Positions 33,072 through 47,436 of a DNA stretch of 64,000 nucleotides are shown here, in pieces. Source of the DNA: Rutidosis leptorrhynchoides (Eukaryota > Streptophyta > Magnoliopsida > Asterales > Asteraceae); NCBI RefSeq assembly GCF_046630445.1, contig NC_092343.1, positions 133,293,501 through 133,357,500 of the forward strand, read 5' to 3'. The position numbers were made by a program, and so were the translations under genes. The stretch's first letter is position 1. Each line of letters begins with the position of its first letter. Below the pieces are notes generated by a model that saw nothing but the letters and a program-made list of their open reading frames with translations, did not search any database and was not told where the DNA came from.

Positions 33072-36000
33072 TGTAGTGACCCGAACTTTTCCATGTTTAT
33101 ATATATTAATTGAGATTGATATTTACATGATTAAATGTTTCCAACATGTTAAGCAATCAAACTTGTTAAGACTTGATTAATTGAAATATGTTTCATATAG
33201 ACAATTGACCACCCAAGTTGACCGGTGATTCACGAACGTTAAAACTTGTAAAAACTATATGATGACATATATATGGATATATATATAGTTAACATGATAC
33301 TATGATAAGTAAACATATCATTAAGTATATTAACAATGAACTACATATGTATAAACAAGACTACTAACTTAATGATTTTTAAACGAGACATATATGTAAC
33401 GATTATCGTTGTAAAGACATTTAATGTATATATATCATATTAAGAGATATTCATACATGATAATATCATGATAATATAATAATTTAAAATCTCATTTGAT
33501 ATTATAAACATTGGGTTAACAACATTTAACAAGATCGTTAACCTAAAGGTTTCAAAACAACACTTACATGTAACGACTAACGATGACTTAACGACTCAGT
33601 TAAAATGTATATACATGTAGTGTTTTAATATGTATTTATACACTTTTGAAAGACTTCAATACACTTATCAAAATACTTCTACTTAACAAAAATGCTTACA
33701 ATTACATCCTCGTTCAGTTTCATCAACAATTCTACTCGTATGCACCCGTATTCGTACTCGTACAATACACAGCTTTTAGATGTATGTACTATTGGTATAT
33801 ACACTCCAATGATCAGCTCTTAGCAGCCCATGTGAGTCACCTAACACATGTGGGAACCATCATTTGGCAACTAGCATGAAATATCTCATAAAATTACAAA
33901 AATATGAGTAATCATTCATGACTTATTTACATGAAAACAAAATTACATATCCTTTATATCTAATCCATACACCAACGACCAAAAACACCTACAAACACTT
34001 TCATTCTTCAATTTTCTTCATCTAATTGATCTCTCTCAAGTTCTATCTTCAAGTTCTAAGTGTTCTTCATAAATTCCAAAAGTTCTAGTTTCATAAAATC
34101 AAGAATACTTTCAAGTTTGCTAGCTCACTTCCAATCTTGTAAGGTGATCATCCAACCTCAAGAAATCTTTGTTTCTTACAGTAGGTTATCATTATAATAC
34201 AAGGTAATAATCATATTCAAACTTTGGTTCAATTTATATAACTATAACAATCTTATTTCAAGTGATGATCTTACTTGAACTTGTTTTCGTGTCATGATTC
34301 TGCTTCAAGAACTTCGAGCCATCCAAGGATCCATTGAAGCTAGATCCATTTTTCTCTTTTCCAGTAGGTTTATCCAAGGAACTTAAGGTAGTAATGATGT
34401 TCATAACATCATTCGATTCATACATATAAAGCTATCTTATTCGAAGGTTTAAACTTGTAATCACTAGAACATAGTTTAGTTAATTCTAAACTTTTTCGCA
34501 AACAAAAGTTAATCTTTCTAACTTGACTTTTAAAATCAACTAAACACATGTTCTATATCTATATGATATGCTAACTTAATGATTTAAAACCTGGAAACAC
34601 GAAAAACACCGTAAAACCGGATTTACGCCGTCGTAGTAACACCGCGGGCTGTTTTGGGTTAGTTAATTAAAAACTATGATAAACTTTGATTTAAAAGTTG
34701 TTATTCTGAGAAAATGATTTTTATTATGAGCATGAAACTATATCCAAAAATTATGGTTAAACTCAAAGTGGAAGTATGTTTTCTAAAATGGTCATCTAGA
34801 CGTCGTTCTTTCGACTGAAATGACTACCTTTACAAAAACGACTTGTAACTTATTTTTCCGACTATAAACCTATACTTTTTCTGTTTAGATTCATAAAATA
34901 GAGTTCAATATGAAACCATAGCAATTTGATTCACTCAAAACGGATTTAAAATGAAGAAGTTATGGGTAAAACAAGATTGGATAATTTTTCTCATTTTAGC
35001 TACGTGAAAATTGGTAACAAATCTATTCCAACCATAACTTAATCAACTTGTATTGTATATTATGTAATCTTGAGATACCATAGACACGTATACAATGTTT
35101 CGACCTATCATGTCGACACATCTATATATATTTCGGAACAACCATAGACACTCTATATGTGAATGTTGGAGTTAGCTATACAGGGTTGAGGTTGATTCCA
35201 AAATATATATAGTTTGAGTTGTGATCAATACTGAGATACGTATACACTGGGTCGTGGATTGATTCAAGATAATATTTATCGATTTATTTCTGTACATCTA
35301 ACTGTGGACAACTAGTTGTAGGTTACTAACGAGGACAGCTGACTTAATAAACTTAAAACATCAAAATATATTAAAAGTGTTGTAAATATATTTTGAACAT
35401 ACTTTGATATATATGTATATATTGTTATAGGTTCGTGAATCAACCAGTGGCCAAGTCTTACTTCCCGACGAAGTAAAAATATGTGAAAGTGAGTTATAGT
35501 CCCACTTTTAAAATCTAATATTTTTGGGATGAGAATACATGCAGGTTTTATAAATGATTTACAAAATAGACACAAGTACGTGAAACTACATTCTATGGTT
35601 GAATTATCGAAATCGAATATGCCCCTTTTTATTAAGTCTGGTAATCTAAGAATTAGGGAACAGACACCCTAATTGACGCGAATCCTAAAGATAGATCTAT
35701 CGGGCCCAACAAGCCCCATCCAAAGTACCGGATGCTTTAGTACTTCGAAATTTATATCATATCCGAAGGGTGTCCCGGAATGATGGGGATATTCTTATAT
35801 ATGCATTTTGTTAATGTCGGTTACCAGGTGTTCACCATATGAATGATTTTTATCTCTATGTATGGGATGTGTATTGAAATATGAAATCTTGTGGTCTATT
35901 ATTATGATTTGATATATATAGGTTAAACCTATAACTCACCAACATTTTTGTTGACGTTTTAAGCATGTTTATTCTCAGGTGATTATTAAGAGCTTCCGCT

Positions 36001-36321
36001 GTCGCATACTTAAATAAGGACGAGATTTGGAGTCCATGCTTGTATGATATTATGTAAAAACTGCATTCAAGAAACTTATTTTGTTGTAACATATTTGTAT
36101 TGTAAACCATTATGTAATGGTCGTGTGTAAACAGGATATTTTAGATTATCATTATTTGATAATCTACGTAAAGCTTTTTAAACCTTTATTGATGAAATAA
36201 AGGTTATGGTTTGTTTTAAAATGAATGCAGTCTTTGAAAAACGTCTCATATAGAGGTCAAAACCTCGCAACGAAATCAATTAATATGGAACGTTTTTAAT
36301 CAATAAGAACGGGACATTTCA
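33072..36321 (+). repeat. G1 3' LTR (3,250 bp)
   Basis: It starts TGTAGTGACCCGAAC after a tract ACGGGTAGGTAC and ends GGGACATTTCA. It has a TATA-like box near 33633-33640 and contains the block GGGATGAGAATACATGC and palindrome GATAGATCTATC (35690-35701), both shared with LTR-X. It lacks coding capacity. The bases after it (TTGGC) belong to block C. Confidence 0.95.
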
Positions 36322-36460
36322 TTGGCTTCGTTATTTTCCTTGTGAGCTTCATTGTCCTTTGTTGTAACAACCAGAATTTTTTCGTTAAATATTTGACAAT
36401 CGTTAGTTATAATCTTTGTTTTTCTATGGTGAATTTTTTTTGAAAGATCATCATGGGTTA

Positions 36461-36564
<104 letters not shown>

Positions 36565-36693
36565 CTGCGACGTAATTGATTGATTTTAACTATCGTTAAT
36601 TTGCAGTCTTGCCACACCATTTCTAAATGATTAATTAAATTCTATATAATTTAAATAATATTCCTATATTAAGTGAAAATGTGTGATTATGTG

Positions 36694-37308
36694 TAGGGGT
36701 GAGCGTGGGGCGGTTGGGGGCGGTTAATGACAATACCCGCCCGCATAACCGAAACTTTGGTTAATTAAAATTCTTAACCGTTCGGTTCGGTTAATAAACG
36801 GTTTGGTTAATGCGGTTTATATGGTTAATTTGTGGATAAATTGGTTAATTCGGTTAACCATCTACAACAAAGAGAATTTAATGAATTTGAACAATGAGTA
36901 ATGATATATAAGGTTTTGATGGCACCGAGTAACGAATTATATCGTTTAAGGACGTATATCCATACAAACCTAGATGGAAAACATCAAACATTCAAGTTAA
37001 TTTGAACCAAATAATGATTTAAATACTATTGTATTTTAAATGTATATCGTTACAATAGAACATATCAAACGATAACGCTGTTGTAAACATACTTTAGTGG
37101 ATACATTCTTTAAGATCAGTCGACGAGAAGAAAATATTTTTTTAATAATTGAATATAACGACTTTACGAGGTGACACAATTTATAACAATATATAAGTTA
37201 CAGAGTATTATTTCAAATTTTACTTTATAAATACAATTTGTGTAATATTAACTAAATACAGAGTATTGTACTAGTTTATTATATATACATATATATACAT
37301 ATATATAC

Positions 37309-37341
<33 letters not shown>

Positions 37342-37539
37342 CATATATAATATAATAAACTAGTATAATGGTGCGATGCGGTTAAATCGGGGCGGATAAT
37401 CTTTATTTTCATAACCGCCCCATAAAATTCGGTTAATTCAAAATCATTAACCATAACCGCGGTTATATGTTCGGTTTGGTTAATTCGGTTCGGTTAAAAT
37501 GGTTATGGTTTGGTTAATTCGGTCTTATGCTCAGCCCTA
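36694..37539. mobile_element. Non-autonomous hAT element (846 bp), copy C
   Basis: TAGGGGTGAGC and GCTCAGCCCTA ends, with ATTATGTG duplications at 36686-36693 and 37540-37547. It differs from 5068-5919 mainly by a 6-bp shorter TA-rich core. Confidence 0.93.
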
Positions 37540-37938
37540 ATTATGTGTTAGGGTGTTCCTTTGTGTAACAATTATATTCAATGAATCATCTCGATTTCCT
37601 AACCCACGGTTATATATTCGTGTTTTCCAAATCCAAATTCTTTTACGTGACATTCTATGTCAATGGAATAATAAAATATTCTTATAATTTAATTCGTGTA
37701 TTATTAGTCTTCTCGCGTATCATAAATCGCGTGATGTTCTAGATATTCGAGTCGAGTTCATTTATCGTTCGGGTCAAGGTCAAAAGGCCATGTTTTTGAG
37801 TTGGGCCAATTAGGCCCAATATAGTTGAATCATTTTGATAGTCCAATGGACTAGTCCATCTTTTTCTTTTTAAAGTGTATTTAGCCCACTTTGTAAGTTT
37901 AAATAAATTAAATAAATGTGTATAGATAACATCTAGTT

Positions 37939-38041
<103 letters not shown>

Positions 38042-39098
38042 CCGGGCAAAAATTTTTTTTTTAAAAAAAGAAGCTATTTTTAGTTGCTTTTACTTAATTT
38101 AAAAATTAGCCATGCTCTTAATTAATTAAATTTATAAATTCAAAATTTAGGATAAGGTAATATTTTAGATAAGTTTTTTTTAAAAAAAAAACTGAAAAAA
38201 AAATATATATGTATGATATAATAGGCCGAATAAATAAAAAAAAGAGGAATTTATTTGATGACTTTTCTTCCAAGATTATCTATATATGTTTTAGTTTTAA
38301 TTTAGGATAATATCAATTTAAATAAGGGATAAGATTACACAATATTTTTTTAAAAAAATAAATAAATAAATAAATAAATAAAAAAGGTCGGTCAACTTAA
38401 ATGGCATTTTTTGCAAAGTTTGATTTACCTCGTTATATTTGATTTTATCCCAATTATCTTTCCAAACAACAACAAAAATCAATTTTCTCTCCCTTTTTCT
38501 TTCTCTCCCACGACTTCACCACCATCACCATCATCTTCATCATCTAATTTTGATCTCCTATTCATAATTGTTCATCATCAATTAAGTTGATTAATATATT
38601 TGGGTTCTTGTAACGCGATCTACACATCTATCTTTCCCGTTTATTGATTTGAGGTAGACATAAAACTCCATCTTTTTCAATTCTTCATGAATATTATGTT
38701 ATTATGCTTGTATGTATAGTTATAGTGCTTGGATATAATTGTGGTGATGTTTAAATAATTATAATATGTTAAAAACGCGATTTTTGGTTAATTAAAATTC
38801 GGACAGAACTGAGTTTTCTGTTTTCAGGAACCGCGCCATGATTTTTTGATGAAACTTTGTTGCTCATCGTGTTCCTCTCGACGAGTAGTGCGATTTTCGT
38901 TTAGGATTCGTATTATAGAACTCTAAGATATGATTTTTTAAGTTTATATAAATTAAATGTATAAAATAATAATTAGAGCTTATGTAACCTCGAAATTCGT
39001 GACTGATTTTGACTGATTTGACAAGGTCATTATGTGATCGATGTTGCGACTAAAATATATATAAAATGCGTTAAAAATGAACGTACGAATTAAAAGAT

Positions 39099-39189
<91 letters not shown>

Positions 39190-39191
<2 letters not shown>

Positions 39192-42100
39192 TATCCAATC
39201 CAATCCAATGCTTTTAAAATGTTAATGGTATGACATCACTTTTTAATTTTAACCTTATCTTAAATAAAATAAAGGACACATGTCACTCTATAACCACTCT
39301 TGCTTACATCATTAGGGTAATTAACTTTAAATAATTTTAATTATAAATTAAAAAATAAAAATATTACTCCTTCCTTTCCATCTTAAGTGTCCACATTTCT
39401 ATTTTGGGATGTTCCATTTCAAGTGTCCACTTGTTTTTTCAACCAATCAAAATGAGTTATTCTGAAGAGAAGATTTCTTATTGGTGGAGAATGGAGTTAC
39501 TGGGAATTTCCTAAAACTGTGTGTAAAACTCGCTTTTGCACGCTTATGCTGCCTAGAGCTTCACAACATTTTAAATTTTTTCAGTTTCTACAGTTTATCA
39601 CCTCATCCCATAATTGAAATTAAAAATTCGATTGTACAAGTAATTCTCCAATCTTGCTACTTGATTCATCTCCTCACAAATTTCTTCTTTCTCTCATGGA
39701 ATTTTTATTTTATCTATCTCTATATTATAAGTCTCAGTTCCAGGCAATGTAAATTTTAGGGTTTTAGGTTTGATATTCAACTTTCGTGTGGTATTTTTTG
39801 TAATCCACAATCTTCTAATTAAAGCTTTACTGTCGTTCGATCGTCGATTCAATATATGTTGCGGCTGCCATGGCTCCAGCTTCAATTGTAGAAGATGACA
39901 AATACCCAATTTTCACCATCTCATTTACAGGTAACCACTACCCATAATTATCATTATCGATTATTAACTATATATTTGTTAATTTCATATTGTTTATTTT
40001 GGCTTTGGATTCAGAAGCACTTCCCAATTGATGAATAACAAGTTACATCCAAAATTGATCTTAAGGTAAAGGATATAGCAGTGATGCCAATACACATATA
40101 TTTGAAGTTCCAAGAAGGTATATATGCATCTTTATATTTGATTTCTTAAATATTGATTGGATGTAAACCTAACGTTTAATGCTATCTTTTTTAGTATTTG
40201 GGGTAAGACATTTTGTAATCATATTTACGGACAGGAAAAAAGTTCATCTTTATTTGTTAAATGCACACTATGTGTTTGATGAAATGCCCAAATGAAACAA
40301 AATTAATTTTTTTTCTTTCTGAAATGCACCTCTACATGTTTCTGACGTAATGTTTCTATGCAAATTGTTGCTCTCGAGAACTGTCGCTGACTTTTTGCTT
40401 ATCAATAATTGCGTTAATAGGGTTGATTATATAGTATGATTTCACATTCTAATGTCATTGCAGTATATAGGTTTTACTAGAAATTTTATGATTTATAATT
40501 TGTGAAAGTTGAACAAATGTAGCCATTAATCAATTTAGTGTGTACATTGCTTTTATGCATTATATAAGTACTCACTGATAAAAAATATTTCTATGTAGAT
40601 ATGTTACCAATAATTTAGTTGGCATATCTTTCAGCAAATTCTAGGGCCAAATTACAATAATTATTAGATTACTAGATAGTTAGCAAGTAAGGCATGTTTT
40701 TTTGTAGTTATCTACATATCAAGCACTCCTCGAAGCAAATAATCTAAAACTCATCTTCATGGTCCGTTTTTCGTAGTGTCTATTCTATGATTCTATGTGT
40801 TTTGGATAGTGTCTAATCTATGCTTTTAGGATGTATAAAAAAAAAAAAGTAAACTAAACTGAATGCTATTAGTGGATTTTTATAGCAAATGAAAACAATA
40901 AAAAAATGTCCATAATCAAGTTCTTATCACAAGGTAATAATCTATTCTTTCCACTTGTGATGGGAATAATGATGCACTAGAATAATCTATTCTTTCTTCT
41001 CTCTACCTATTTTCATGCCTGAATTGCTTAGTACAGATTAACATGTTTCGTGGTACTACAAAAGTTCCTATAAAACTTGAAGGTCTAAAGTTTTGATGCC
41101 GGTTCAAAGTAATTTTTTAACCAAATAATTTTTAGCAATCATCATTTCTTAATCACTAACTAATCAAAGTTCATATGTATTGTTTTGATGCAGGTTCAAA
41201 GTTTTTTCTAACGAAAAGATACTCATTTACTATTTTGCATTTGTGTGATATGTTATTTTAATGTAACCGGTTTATATAGTTTAATAGTAACATGATGTTT
41301 AAGTAGCCTGATAATATATAATAATATAAATTTTAAATCTGTATAACTTTATTGCTTCTTAACTACAACGAGTTATATTCTTTGTTTGGTGCAGGCTCAA
41401 CCCATTATAATGGCTCTTTGATGTTTCAAGATTTTTTAATTTGCAATCTGCAACCAACGATTATTTGATGTTTTGATTGACATTTGATAGGGAAGTAGAT
41501 AGAAGCTTATGGCTATGGTGAGATCTTTTTCCCTTTATTTTTTTAAGAGCCATGTGCATTTTTCAACTCGAAATTAAAGAATTAGATGGTTTTATTTCAC
41601 CTATTGAACTTTTTTAGTTAATCTAAAAGTAGCACTAAATGCCTTGAACACTTTATCACATCGTTTTATCATGTTTATCTATTAATTCTCTTATGTCTTT
41701 GTATTTAAATAGCTTGTTGATTGCATATAGTGAGTATTGTATATAAAATCTGCCAGGTTCAATATTTTGCTGACATGTTTAAAAAAACTTTGATGGATAT
41801 TCCAAATATTTACCCTTTAAAATGAACACTTTTGTGTTAGTTTTTCATCTGAGCATGCTTATGTAGTTATGCATGTTTTCAATTTGCTAAACTTTCAAAA
41901 AAAGGTGATAAAGTTATAAAAGAATGTGATTTGATACTATTGGTTAATTTAGTTCTCTGTAATTTTGAAATTAGTACTTTTTCGTGGTTGATTTACTTTT
42001 TGTTGTATATGTTCATGAACAGTGTTTGGGTAGAATTTTCCCGCCGATAACCAAATACAGTTCACGTGATCACACCTTCGGTTAGCAACGGAGGTTCCTC

Positions 42101-43013
42101 TTCAAGGCAAGAAAAAATCTTACATGTTATTCATGGTATCTGCCTTGGGTAGAAAAAAGCATACATGTTATTCATGGTATCTGCTTCAACCGATTAGTTT
42201 ACACCGATTTTGAAGATAATTTGTTAAATGCTATTTGTTGTGCAGATAAGAAAACATGATTGGACAGAGCATGGGGCATCACTGAGACTAGATTTATTCC
42301 AGAACATTCTGTTTACGAAGTAGCAGTTTGGCTAAACTTGCGAATATGTGAAGATCTTTTCAGTTCATTGCTTTATGGCATCTCGAAAATTACGGTTACA
42401 TGTCGACGTCATCTACCATCGATTATGTTTATACGATTCAAGTGTAATATGTACATGTCGTCAAGTATGTATCTTTCCATTTCGTCTTAGTTAAGTTATG
42501 TAATTTAGTTTAGTTATTTTGATGGTTAAGTTTTTGCGCTATATGTAGCTTAGTTCCTTGTCATGTTTTTAGTACTACACAAGTTTTTGATGTTTTGTAA
42601 CATGCTATGGGTATAAATTTTACTGTACTGTTTTTATATTGCAAAGTAAAGCTTGTATAAGGGTACTTAGTGTGGATTAATTGGTTGAATGTAAAAGTAT
42701 CTTTTGATAACATTGTTTTGTTATTTTGTAGTAGTTTTCATGTAGGCTTTATGTACTATTGTCACTTCCAAGTTTTGCATTTATTGTTTGTAATATTACA
42801 CAATGAGTAACATTGTTTTGTTATTTTGTAGTAGTTTTCATGTAGGCTTTATGTACTATTGTCACTTCCAAGTTTTGCATTTATTGTTTGTAATATTACA
42901 CAATGAGTACTTTTCGTTGGATATTGGATAATAACTCTTGAGGTATCTTAATATGTTAGTCACTTTAAAAAGTTTGTTTTATAAACCCGTGATCTCACGT
43001 GTCTCATGACTAG
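39190..43013 (+). mobile_element. Helitron-like element, copy C (3,824 bp, no Copia)
   Basis: The uninterrupted version of 7551-17213, starting TCTATCCAATCC and ending with the hairpin (42985-43002) and CTAG, then T. Its length equals that of the block A copy minus the Copia and one target duplication. It contains the same gene-like patch (ATG near 39870) and the 100-bp tandem pair (42708-42907). Confidence 0.72.
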
Positions 43014-44989
43014 TATGTATGTATGTATGTATGTATGTATGTATGTATATATATATATATATACACACACATATATTACATATATATATTATAAAATCCG
43101 AATTTTTCAGCATTTCGAATTTTTCAGCATTGTGCATTGGTTTCCGTGCCTGATGTGTGAGCTTATGTTGTAGGGTTCGTTGTTACGATTCCAAGGATGT
43201 GAATTACGTGTCAAACGGATTTATAGATTATTTTATATGAAATATTCTATAAATTAATTAAATGTAGAAATAAACTAATTATATAAAATAATACTAATGG
43301 GTAAAAGAAATAAATAATAATATTTATTAGTTTTGTATAATATTTATAATATAAAACTAATTATTTGTAAATAAAATTCAAGTAATATTATTTATTAATA
43401 AATAAAGTATATAAATTAAATTCATAATTTATTTCTAAATGAATAAATACTTATATTTAATAAATTAACATTTATAATATGAATTAATTATTATGTAATG
43501 AGGTTGTGAATTATTTTTTATATAATTAATTAAATACTTATGATAAAAGTAAATTAATAATTAAATAAATAAAACTTATGGTAAAGATTAATTTAATTTT
43601 TTATGACATGCTTTAATTAATATAACACTTATGATATAGTAACATTTAAAATAAAAGAACTTATGTTATAATTAATATTTCATAATTAATTTAACATACT
43701 CATGTTATAACTAATATTAATTAAATATTAATATTATATGTGATTATATCATTTAAACTTATTTTAATTTAATTAAATTTATTTAATGTAAGTAAACTTA
43801 TAATATAACTTATATTATATCAAATAAAATTGTGATAAGTGATATTGGAATTTAGTATACATAAAATATTAAAGTTGACTTAGGTTGACTAGAGTTGACT
43901 TTTAGTTGACTTTTCAGTTGATTTTATCATTTGACTTTCGTTTGACTTAAGTTGATTTTCTAAATAAGGAATCCTTTTAAATAAGGGAACTTCTTCGAAA
44001 AATAGAAACTTTCTAAAATAGAAACTTTCCTAATATAGAAACTTACTAAAATGGAAACTTACTAAAAATAGAAAGTACGCGTAATACTCATTCAAATCTT
44101 TTGTCACATAATTCCAAAGCCACTTCAAGCACTAGGGCTATCGTACATTGACTTGACATAAGTTAGATATATCCTGACCTACTTTTACTAATTAGGTTGG
44201 AGTCTAGATCATCTCTGATCTCTATTATTCTTATATCTGTGAATTATCTTCAGTGCATTCTAAGGTGAGATATAGTCCGATTTTTTTTACTATTTTAAAT
44301 TATTTTTGGGATGAGAATACATGCTTTTCGTTTTTACATGTTAGACACAAGTAATCAAAAATGATAAATTATTCATCTGTGGGTTGTACGAAAATATAAC
44401 TTAGCTTGGTAACTTGTAACTACGGACTCTGCACCGTAGACGCGAATCCTATTGATAGATCTATCGGGCTTGATCGCCCTATTCATTCATAGTCGCGCTA
44501 GTCTTCAAGGGAATGTTTAGTACTTCGTAGAAGATACACATGTACATTGTATGGTCCATAAAAGGGTAGATAAAACGAGTTAAGGTGGGTTGCCAGGTGC
44601 TCACGGAATAGATGTAATAATATTTTTAAGAAGTTTCTCAAAATTAAATCTCGTGGCCTGAATTTTATTCAAATTGCTATACTAAACCTATATCTCACTG
44701 ACATTTTGATGTTGACTTTTACTCGCATGTTTTACTCTCTGGTACTTAAGTGATTAATTAGGTGCTTCCGCTGGCTAGAGAGTCTGCATACTGTGTCGCA
44801 GATTTTATTATTACATTTATCAATTATTGCATTCAATTTTCATACTATTTATCGTTATGGTTATCGGTTGACATTTTGAGTTAACATTTATTACATTTGG
44901 TTTGTCTTTAAAACTTACACATATTTAGTTTTCCTTTTTGGGAAATCTATTTTCAATAAATGCATGCAATGTTTATTTAAAAATATTCA

Positions 44990-45010
44990 TATAGTGTCTT
45001 CGAGCATTGG
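44990..45010 (+). promoter_or_regulatory. Gypsy X primer-binding-like site, decayed
   Basis: TAGTGTCTTCGAGCATTGG aligns with G1's TTGGTATCCGAGCGTTGG, and both resemble the initiator-tRNA-Met site. It marks the LTR/interior border of Gypsy X. Confidence 0.55.
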
Positions 45011-45188
45011 TTGTAGGGAACTAGGACTTGCATTAGAGTGTCTTCCTGAGTCATATGATGTGTTAGTAAGTCCAGACTACAATCCAGTTTTAGGATATTA
45101 AGTGATATAGCAAGTGGAAATATATGTGCCTATTATATTTATATGAAAAGATGTTCTAACATAAATTGTGTTCTAATTATGTGATTAG

Positions 45189-45824
45189 ATGACTATCCCT
45201 CGCCATACTTTCTTGAGTGATTCTGGTACGGACGATGATTCCGATGCTTATGCTCATGCAAAGGGTGCTCTCGCACTCTACACTGATGATGAGGCGTCTT
45301 CCGAGCCTTTGGGACATCCTGAGCCCAGAGAGGATGAGGATGATTCTAACGCTGAAGATCATCCTTGGGTCGCTTATCTCGACTGAGAGGATTCTAAGGA
45401 AGAAGAAGATTCAGAGGAGGAAGAGGATTCCAAAAAGGAAGAGGAGTCTGAAAAAGATGAAGAATCTTAGGAACCACACCTTATTGTGCCGAGTTCTAAA
45501 AACTCGATTTTTCCTGTTACTTTAACAGAGTCACATAGTGTTGTTCACCGTTGTCCTACTACACCATATGACTAGTGTTGCCAAGACTTCACCATCCCCT
45601 GCTGATGAGGTTGGAGAGTTGAAAAAGATTGTGGAGAAATTGTCGGCCAGAGTTACGATTTAGAGAAGAAACACAACGCCACAACATCTGTTCATAGAGA
45701 TTATAAACGCCTCAGGCATAGTTATGTTGATGTATTAGATGATTTGAATGCTCTTAAGTCATGTGTTATGCCGAGCATACTTAGTCTAGAGCGAAGGTTT
45801 CTGGAAAGTGATGATTCTGATTGA
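45189..45824 (+). pseudogene. Acidic ORF1 of Gypsy X, decayed
   Basis: It begins MTIPRHTFLSDSGTDDDSD after ATTATGTGATTAG, a context almost identical to that of the G1 acidic ORF (ATTATGTGATAG before its ATG). After a stop at 45384-45386 the same frame continues with acidic repeats (EDSEEEEDSKKEEESEKD). Further on, in shifted frames, helical stretches appear (DEVGELKKIVEKLSARV near 45607; DVLDDLNALKSC near 45730; LERRFLESDDSD ending at TGA 45824). No F-box is seen between here and gag. Confidence 0.6.
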
Positions 45825-46722
45825 TATAACTTAGTATTATTATCTCTTATTGTTGATGGTTACTTTGTTTTGGGTTATGACTAATGGACGTGTTTAGTCC
45901 TTTTTTTAGACCTTACTATTCTTGGATCTTATCGTTTATTTTTATATTTTGTATATTATGTTATTCTTATTTCATTTATGTGTGAATTCGTTTGACGTTA
46001 CTATTATTATGGCGGTGAGTCTATAAAATAATATGTAAATCGAACTTAAAATACTATATAACGCTGTCATCCAAGATTCTTAGTTGTGTATGGCGGTTAG
46101 TCTATAAAATAATATGTAAATTCGTTGCTTATAATTCATTAACTATAAATGGATTTCGTTGATGTGAACTTATGAAGTTATGTCAAAATGAACGTATGAG
46201 TTAGGGTAATATAATGACCGGGATTATGTTACGGTAACTCATATAGAAGTTCTGACATAGTGACATAGGGGATTAGAAACGATACAAAGAAAAGTGTAAT
46301 TTGGTAATTACGACTTAAATGCAATCATTTGATAACTAATGTTTGTAACCTATTATTCGTGTGTACACCCATTATTATTTAACAATACAAAAGCACAGTT
46401 TAGACCTACTCACTTTCACAAACCACTACTAATCATTTCTTATTACCACTACTCTATTATTTACCACTACTTTCACTACTAGTACTCCATTACTATTATT
46501 TCCCTAACAATACTACGCTAATATTACTTACTACTATCCTTGATGATATCTACCGTCGGTCACTAATACCAATCACTAATATTGACCACTCATATTATCA
46601 CTACTTGTCACTATCCGGGAATTCTTGCTAATTACTACGCAATACTATTCGTTGCTAATATACTTTTATGGCGTTGCTTTCATTGGCTCTAACTCGGTGT
46701 ACCACCTTCTTTTGAAGGAAAC
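45825..46722. other. Non-coding leader of Gypsy X
   Basis: An AT-rich stretch between the acidic ORF and gag. It contains a short duplication (GGCGGT-AGTCTATAAAATAATATG near 46013 and 46090) and a simple-sequence stretch rich in CACTACTA-type motifs (about 46420-46620). No F-box ORF or other gene is visible. Confidence 0.6.
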
Positions 46723-47436
46723 ATGTCGGATAAAGGACTGATTGATGCTCAAATTGAAGAACTCATTAATCGACAAGTGACCGAAGTGCTGACTGCCACT
46801 GTACTTAACGGCAATACCGAGAAATTTTGTCCCAGGCAAGAGCGAATGAGATGGGAGAATGAGCTTTTGGGTTTATGAGTAATCGGAGCTAACATTGCTA
46901 GTTATAATGTCCAATTCAGAGAACTATCCATATTGTGTCCGCGATTGGTCACACCGGATAGTGTTGGCATCGAGAGGTATGTGTCAGGTTCGCCTAGTGA
47001 GATACTGGTTACGTTGCTGCCCATAACCCAACGTCAATCCTAGGAGCCATTAATATGGCGACTAACAGGATGAACTGGGACATACAAATGAGATAAAAGG
47101 AGTTGCCTACTATCCTGAAGAGGGTAAAGGGAAAGAGGAAGTGGGATAAGGATCGCACTGGTAACATTACTCCAAGTTCAAGCAAGATACTAGGAATGTT
47201 TCGCAACTATGAGAAGGGATCTATTTCCAAGACTAACTCCAAGCTCAAGAAACCGTTGTGTACGGGATGTGAGAAACACCATGTTGGCTGTTGCACTGTG
47301 AAGTGTAGGAAGTGCAATAAGATGGGCCACATAGAGAAACATTGTAGAACTACCTCCTGTAAGTGTTTAATTTGCGGTCAGATGGGTCATCTTCTGAAGG
47401 ACTGTCCGAAAGGGAAGTAGGATGTTGGACCTTCCA
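46723..47436 (+). pseudogene. Gypsy X gag, decayed and truncated
   Basis: It starts MSDKGLIDAQIEELINRQV after TTTTGAAGGAAAC, the same context as G1/G2 gag. A gap and stop near 46876 remove most of the capsid core, although FRELSILCPRLV persists. Two zinc knuckles remain near 47308-47415 (CRKCNKMGHIEKHC and CLICGQMGHLLKDC). At 47437 the sequence jumps into the middle of LTR-X, so protease and pol are lost. Confidence 0.8.

Larger units (their letters stand above)
25986..36321 (+). mobile_element. Gypsy element G1, Tekay-type chromovirus with extra ORFs
   Basis: The order is: last 440 bp of a 5' LTR, primer-binding site, acidic ORF, F-box ORF, gag, pol (protease, reverse transcriptase, RNase H, integrase, chromodomain-like tail) and a full 3' LTR. 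The 5' LTR lacks about 2.8 kb. A templated insertion puts gag and pol in different frames, so G1 is not autonomous. The remaining 5' LTR is identical by eye to the end of the 3' LTR, so the element is young. G2 at 54060-64000 is the intact relative. Confidence 0.95.

Noticed and set aside
42218-42240. Excision of the Copia from block C
   Set aside because: LTR retrotransposons do not excise cleanly. A solo LTR or footprint would remain, and the site has a single AAATG with no remnant.
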